A stretch of 7,700 bases of DNA from Paracoccaceae bacterium. Its GTDB lineage: Bacteria; Pseudomonadota; Alphaproteobacteria; Rhodobacterales; Rhodobacteraceae. The stretch is taken from assembly GCA_020852535.1 (NCBI GenBank), contig JADZAO010000041.1:1-7700 (forward strand). Direction: 5' to 3'. Positions 6,290 to 7,700 of this stretch are shown in pieces (position 1 is the stretch's first letter; each line of letters opens with the position of its first letter). The notes under the pieces are model-generated. The model searched no databases. It was given only the letters and a program-made list of their open reading frames with translations, and was not told where the DNA came from. The translations under genes and the position numbers were made by a program.

Positions 6290-7303
6290 TTAGCTGCGGC
6301 GGTTGCGGCGCTCGCGTTTGGGCTCGCTTGAAGTGTCGCCGGTGCCATCCGAGACGCTGGAGAAGCTGCCCAGTTTTTCGATGATCGTGTCGAGCGAGGG
6401 GCGGGGGCCTGGAGGCGTTTCTTCCAGTGTGCGGCGCATGGCTTTAAGGTGTTCGGGCATGGTGCCGCAGCAGCCGCCGATGATCTTAACACCTGCATCG
6501 CGGGCGAGTACGGCGTATTGGCCCATTAGCTCCGGTGTGCCGTCATAGTGGATGTGGCCATCTTGGTATTTTGGGATACCTGCGTTTCCCTTGGCGATCA
6601 GCGGGCGTTTGGTTCCCGTTGAAGCAAAGCCGAGGATAGTACGCATCAAGTCTGAGGCGCCTACGCCGCAGTTTGCGCCAAAGGCGATTGGCGGATTGGG
6701 AAGTTTTTCTACCATTTCGGCCATTGCGGACGAGGTTACGCCCATCATAGTGCGGCCTGCGGTGTCAAAACTCATAGTACCACACCATGAAACATTTGCG
6801 CGGCGGCAGGCTTCGGCGGCAGCCTTGTATTCTTCGGGGGCTGAGATGGTTTCGATCCAGATGACGTCTACGCCGCCTTCCTTCATCCCTTCTATCTGTT
6901 CGTGGAAGATTTCCATGGCAAGTGCATGGGTCATGGTTCCCATCGGTTCGAAGATATCACCTGTAGGGCCGATGGATCCGGCGACGACAACGAGGCGACC
7001 TGCGGCATCGGCAATTTCACGGCCTAAAGCTACTCCGACACGGTTTAACTCACGCACACGGCCCTGTGCATTGTGTAGTTTCAGGCGCGATGCATTGCCG
7101 CCGAAAGTATTGGTCAGGAAGAGGTCGGAGCCACTTTCGACCGCGCCACGATAGAGGGCGCGGATGTTGTCGGGTTTATCGATGTTCCACAATTCTGGCG
7201 GTTCGCCTGACGACAGTCCCATGTTGAATAGGTTGGTGCCGGTTGCGCCATCGGCCATTAACCAATCTCGGGTTGTGATTAGTTTAGATAGGGCATCGGA
7301 CAT
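6290..7303 (-). CDS. bmt: Homocysteine S-methyltransferase (Bmt / MetH N-terminal module type)
   Basis: The 337-residue product is a zinc-dependent homocysteine methyltransferase barrel. It forms methionine from homocysteine. Zinc ligands are Cys212 in the GANCGVG block and Cys278-Cys279 in GGCCGT. The N-terminus has DGATGTNLF, followed by ESGSDLFLTNTFGGNASRL and GSIGPTGDIFEPMGTM. These motifs match the homocysteine domain of cobalamin-dependent MetH better than animal betaine-homocysteine methyltransferase, although relatives in alphaproteobacteria are usually named Bmt. About 35 C-terminal residues form a charged, arginine-rich tail with no recognisable fold. Because a corrinoid protein gene follows after 25 bases, the methyl donor is probably methyl-cobalamin on that protein, with betaine as the alternative donor. 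The start ATG 7303 has only a weak GGTG five bases upstream, inside an inverted repeat, which could mean translational control. Assignment to the family is secure; the donor is not. Confidence 0.9.
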   Translation of the reverse strand: MSDALSKLITTRDWLMADGATGTNLFNMGLSSGEPPELWNIDKPDNIRALYRGAVESGSDLFLTNTFGGNASRLKLHNAQGRVRELNRVGVALGREIADAAGRLVVVAGSIGPTGDIFEPMGTMTHALAMEIFHEQIEGMKEGGVDVIWIETISAPEEYKAAAEACRRANVSWCGTMSFDTAGRTMMGVTSSAMAEMVEKLPNPPIAFGANCGVGASDLMRTILGFASTGTKRPLIAKGNAGIPKYQDGHIHYDGTPELMGQYAVLARDAGVKIIGGCCGTMPEHLKAMRRTLEETPPGPRPSLDTIIEKLGSFSSVSDGTGDTSSEPKRERRNRRS

Positions 7304-7308
7304 GAGAG

Positions 7309-7361
7309 CACCGTGATTGGCTGAGGTCTATGCTTTTTTCTGTCATGATGTGGGCACGGTG
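7309..7361 (-). promoter_or_regulatory. bmt leader inverted repeat covering the ribosome binding site
   Basis: On the transcript strand CACCGTG (7361-7355) is complementary to CACGGTG (7315-7309), 39 bases apart. The second arm contains the GGTG that is the only plausible ribosome binding site, five bases before the bmt ATG. Folding would hide it. A -10-like TATAAA (7372-7367, minus strand) just upstream would start the RNA close to the first arm, though no good -35 is visible. It does not match the SAM-II, SAM/SAH or SAH riboswitch consensus as far as I can recall them. Confidence 0.35.
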
Positions 7362-7575
7362 GCAAATTTATAATCTGTATTTTCATTATGAGTTGGAGGG
7401 AGTTTTGGCATTATGGTCCTGTTAAGCGTTGCGGGTGGGCGTCAGGCGTAGTGTGATGGCAGTCCAGATAGCACTGCCGCGGTCGGGAAGGCATGAAAAT
7501 TTTCCGCCGTAATAGGACTGCGGCTATTGATCGAAACCTGCGCTCATGTTGGTTTGAGATGTTTGTACGGCGGAC
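7362..7575. other. Region upstream of bmt without a recognised gene
   Basis: No coding region is convincing here. TATAAT occurs on the plus strand at 7369-7374 and the overlapping TATAAA on the minus strand, within an AT-rich patch that may hold the bmt promoter. A 28-residue frame at 7493-7579 (plus) starts close behind GGGAAGG and ends in an ATGA overlap with the next frame, but has no recognisable product. Confidence 0.4.
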
Positions 7576-7700
7576 ATGAAGGGCGGTACATGCTTCTGCC
7601 TGCTGGCTATTAGGGAACTGGCTGTTTTTTTGGTGGTCGCCTGTATCTGCGTTGGGTTCGGTGGATTACAATTCTTGCATCAGCTGGGATTTGGCGACGG
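7576..7700 (+). CDS. Possible start of a membrane or exported protein, running off the window
   Basis: An open frame begins with ATG 7576 and stays open for 41 codons to the edge. It encodes a basic start and a long hydrophobic stretch (LAVFLVVACICVGFGGL, about residues 15-31) that could be a signal anchor. The ATG overlaps the stop of a short upstream frame as ATGA. The ribosome binding site is poor, with GGCGGA directly against the ATG. An alternative reading is the last ten codons of a minus-strand gene ending at a TAA complement at 7666-7668. I do not recognise either product. Confidence 0.22.
   Translation, partial: MKGGTCFCLLAIRELAVFLVVACICVGFGGLQFLHQLGFGD

Noticed and set aside
6265..6498. 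Upstream extension of the corrinoid protein frame (about 78 Ala/Arg-rich residues)
   Set aside because: It lies inside the 3' end of bmt in a different frame, has skewed composition and is not part of any corrinoid protein. ATG 6264 has a ribosome binding site.
7369..7374. Perfect TATAAT on the plus strand as a promoter for rightward transcription
   Set aside because: No -35-like sequence at a suitable distance and no convincing plus-strand gene close behind it.
1..7700. tRNA, rRNA, CRISPR arrays, transposase genes or phage genes
   Set aside because: None was seen: no regularly spaced repeats, no transposase motifs and no tRNA-like cloverleaf recognised by eye.

Overview
The window looks chromosomal and alphaproteobacterial, most likely Rhodobacterales (roseobacter group). 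The grounds are the FtsZ N-terminus, an extra RPRFGIGSLINRM motif in the FtsZ linker, the order ftsA-ftsZ-lpxC-bamD, and the pairing of a Bmt/MetH-type homocysteine methyltransferase with a separate corrinoid protein and a DUF1638 protein. This placement comes from protein recognition only; no database search was run. By eye the GC content is moderate, lower than in classic Rhodobacter.

Left half, plus strand (1-4282): the 3' end of ftsA (cut by the window edge), ftsZ, a strong intrinsic terminator, lpxC with a TTG start, then bamD. This is the end of the division and cell-wall (dcw) cluster and its envelope-biogenesis neighbours: FtsA and FtsZ build the Z-ring, LpxC commits UDP-GlcNAc derivatives to lipid A, and BamD is a lipoprotein of the outer-membrane protein assembly machine. 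From memory, recN commonly follows bamD in Rhodobacterales; here it does not.

Middle (4283-4657): a 375-base gap between convergent genes with no convincing gene. It holds a small hairpin (4358-4382), a short palindrome followed by six T, and a 9-bp perfect inverted repeat enclosing 62 bases (4569-4648).

Right half, minus strand (4658-7303): a B12-linked methyl-transfer cluster, in transcription order a homocysteine S-methyltransferase (bmt-type, with MetH-like motifs), a MtbC-type corrinoid protein with the DxHxxG cobalamin ligand motif, an intrinsic terminator, a 49-residue two-helix membrane protein that is easily missed, and a DUF1638 protein whose GTG start overlaps the small gene's stop (TAGTG). 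The first two genes resemble the homocysteine and cobalamin modules of methionine synthase as separate proteins. The methyltetrahydrofolate-binding and reactivation modules are not in the window, so a split methionine synthase is an inference. DUF1638 and the small membrane protein have no function I can assign and are the most interesting unknowns.

Right edge (7304-7700): upstream of bmt lies a leader in which a 7-bp inverted repeat could cover the weak ribosome binding site, followed by about 300 bases with no recognisable gene. One open frame (from 7576) encodes a hydrophobic N-terminus and runs off the edge; it is doubtful.
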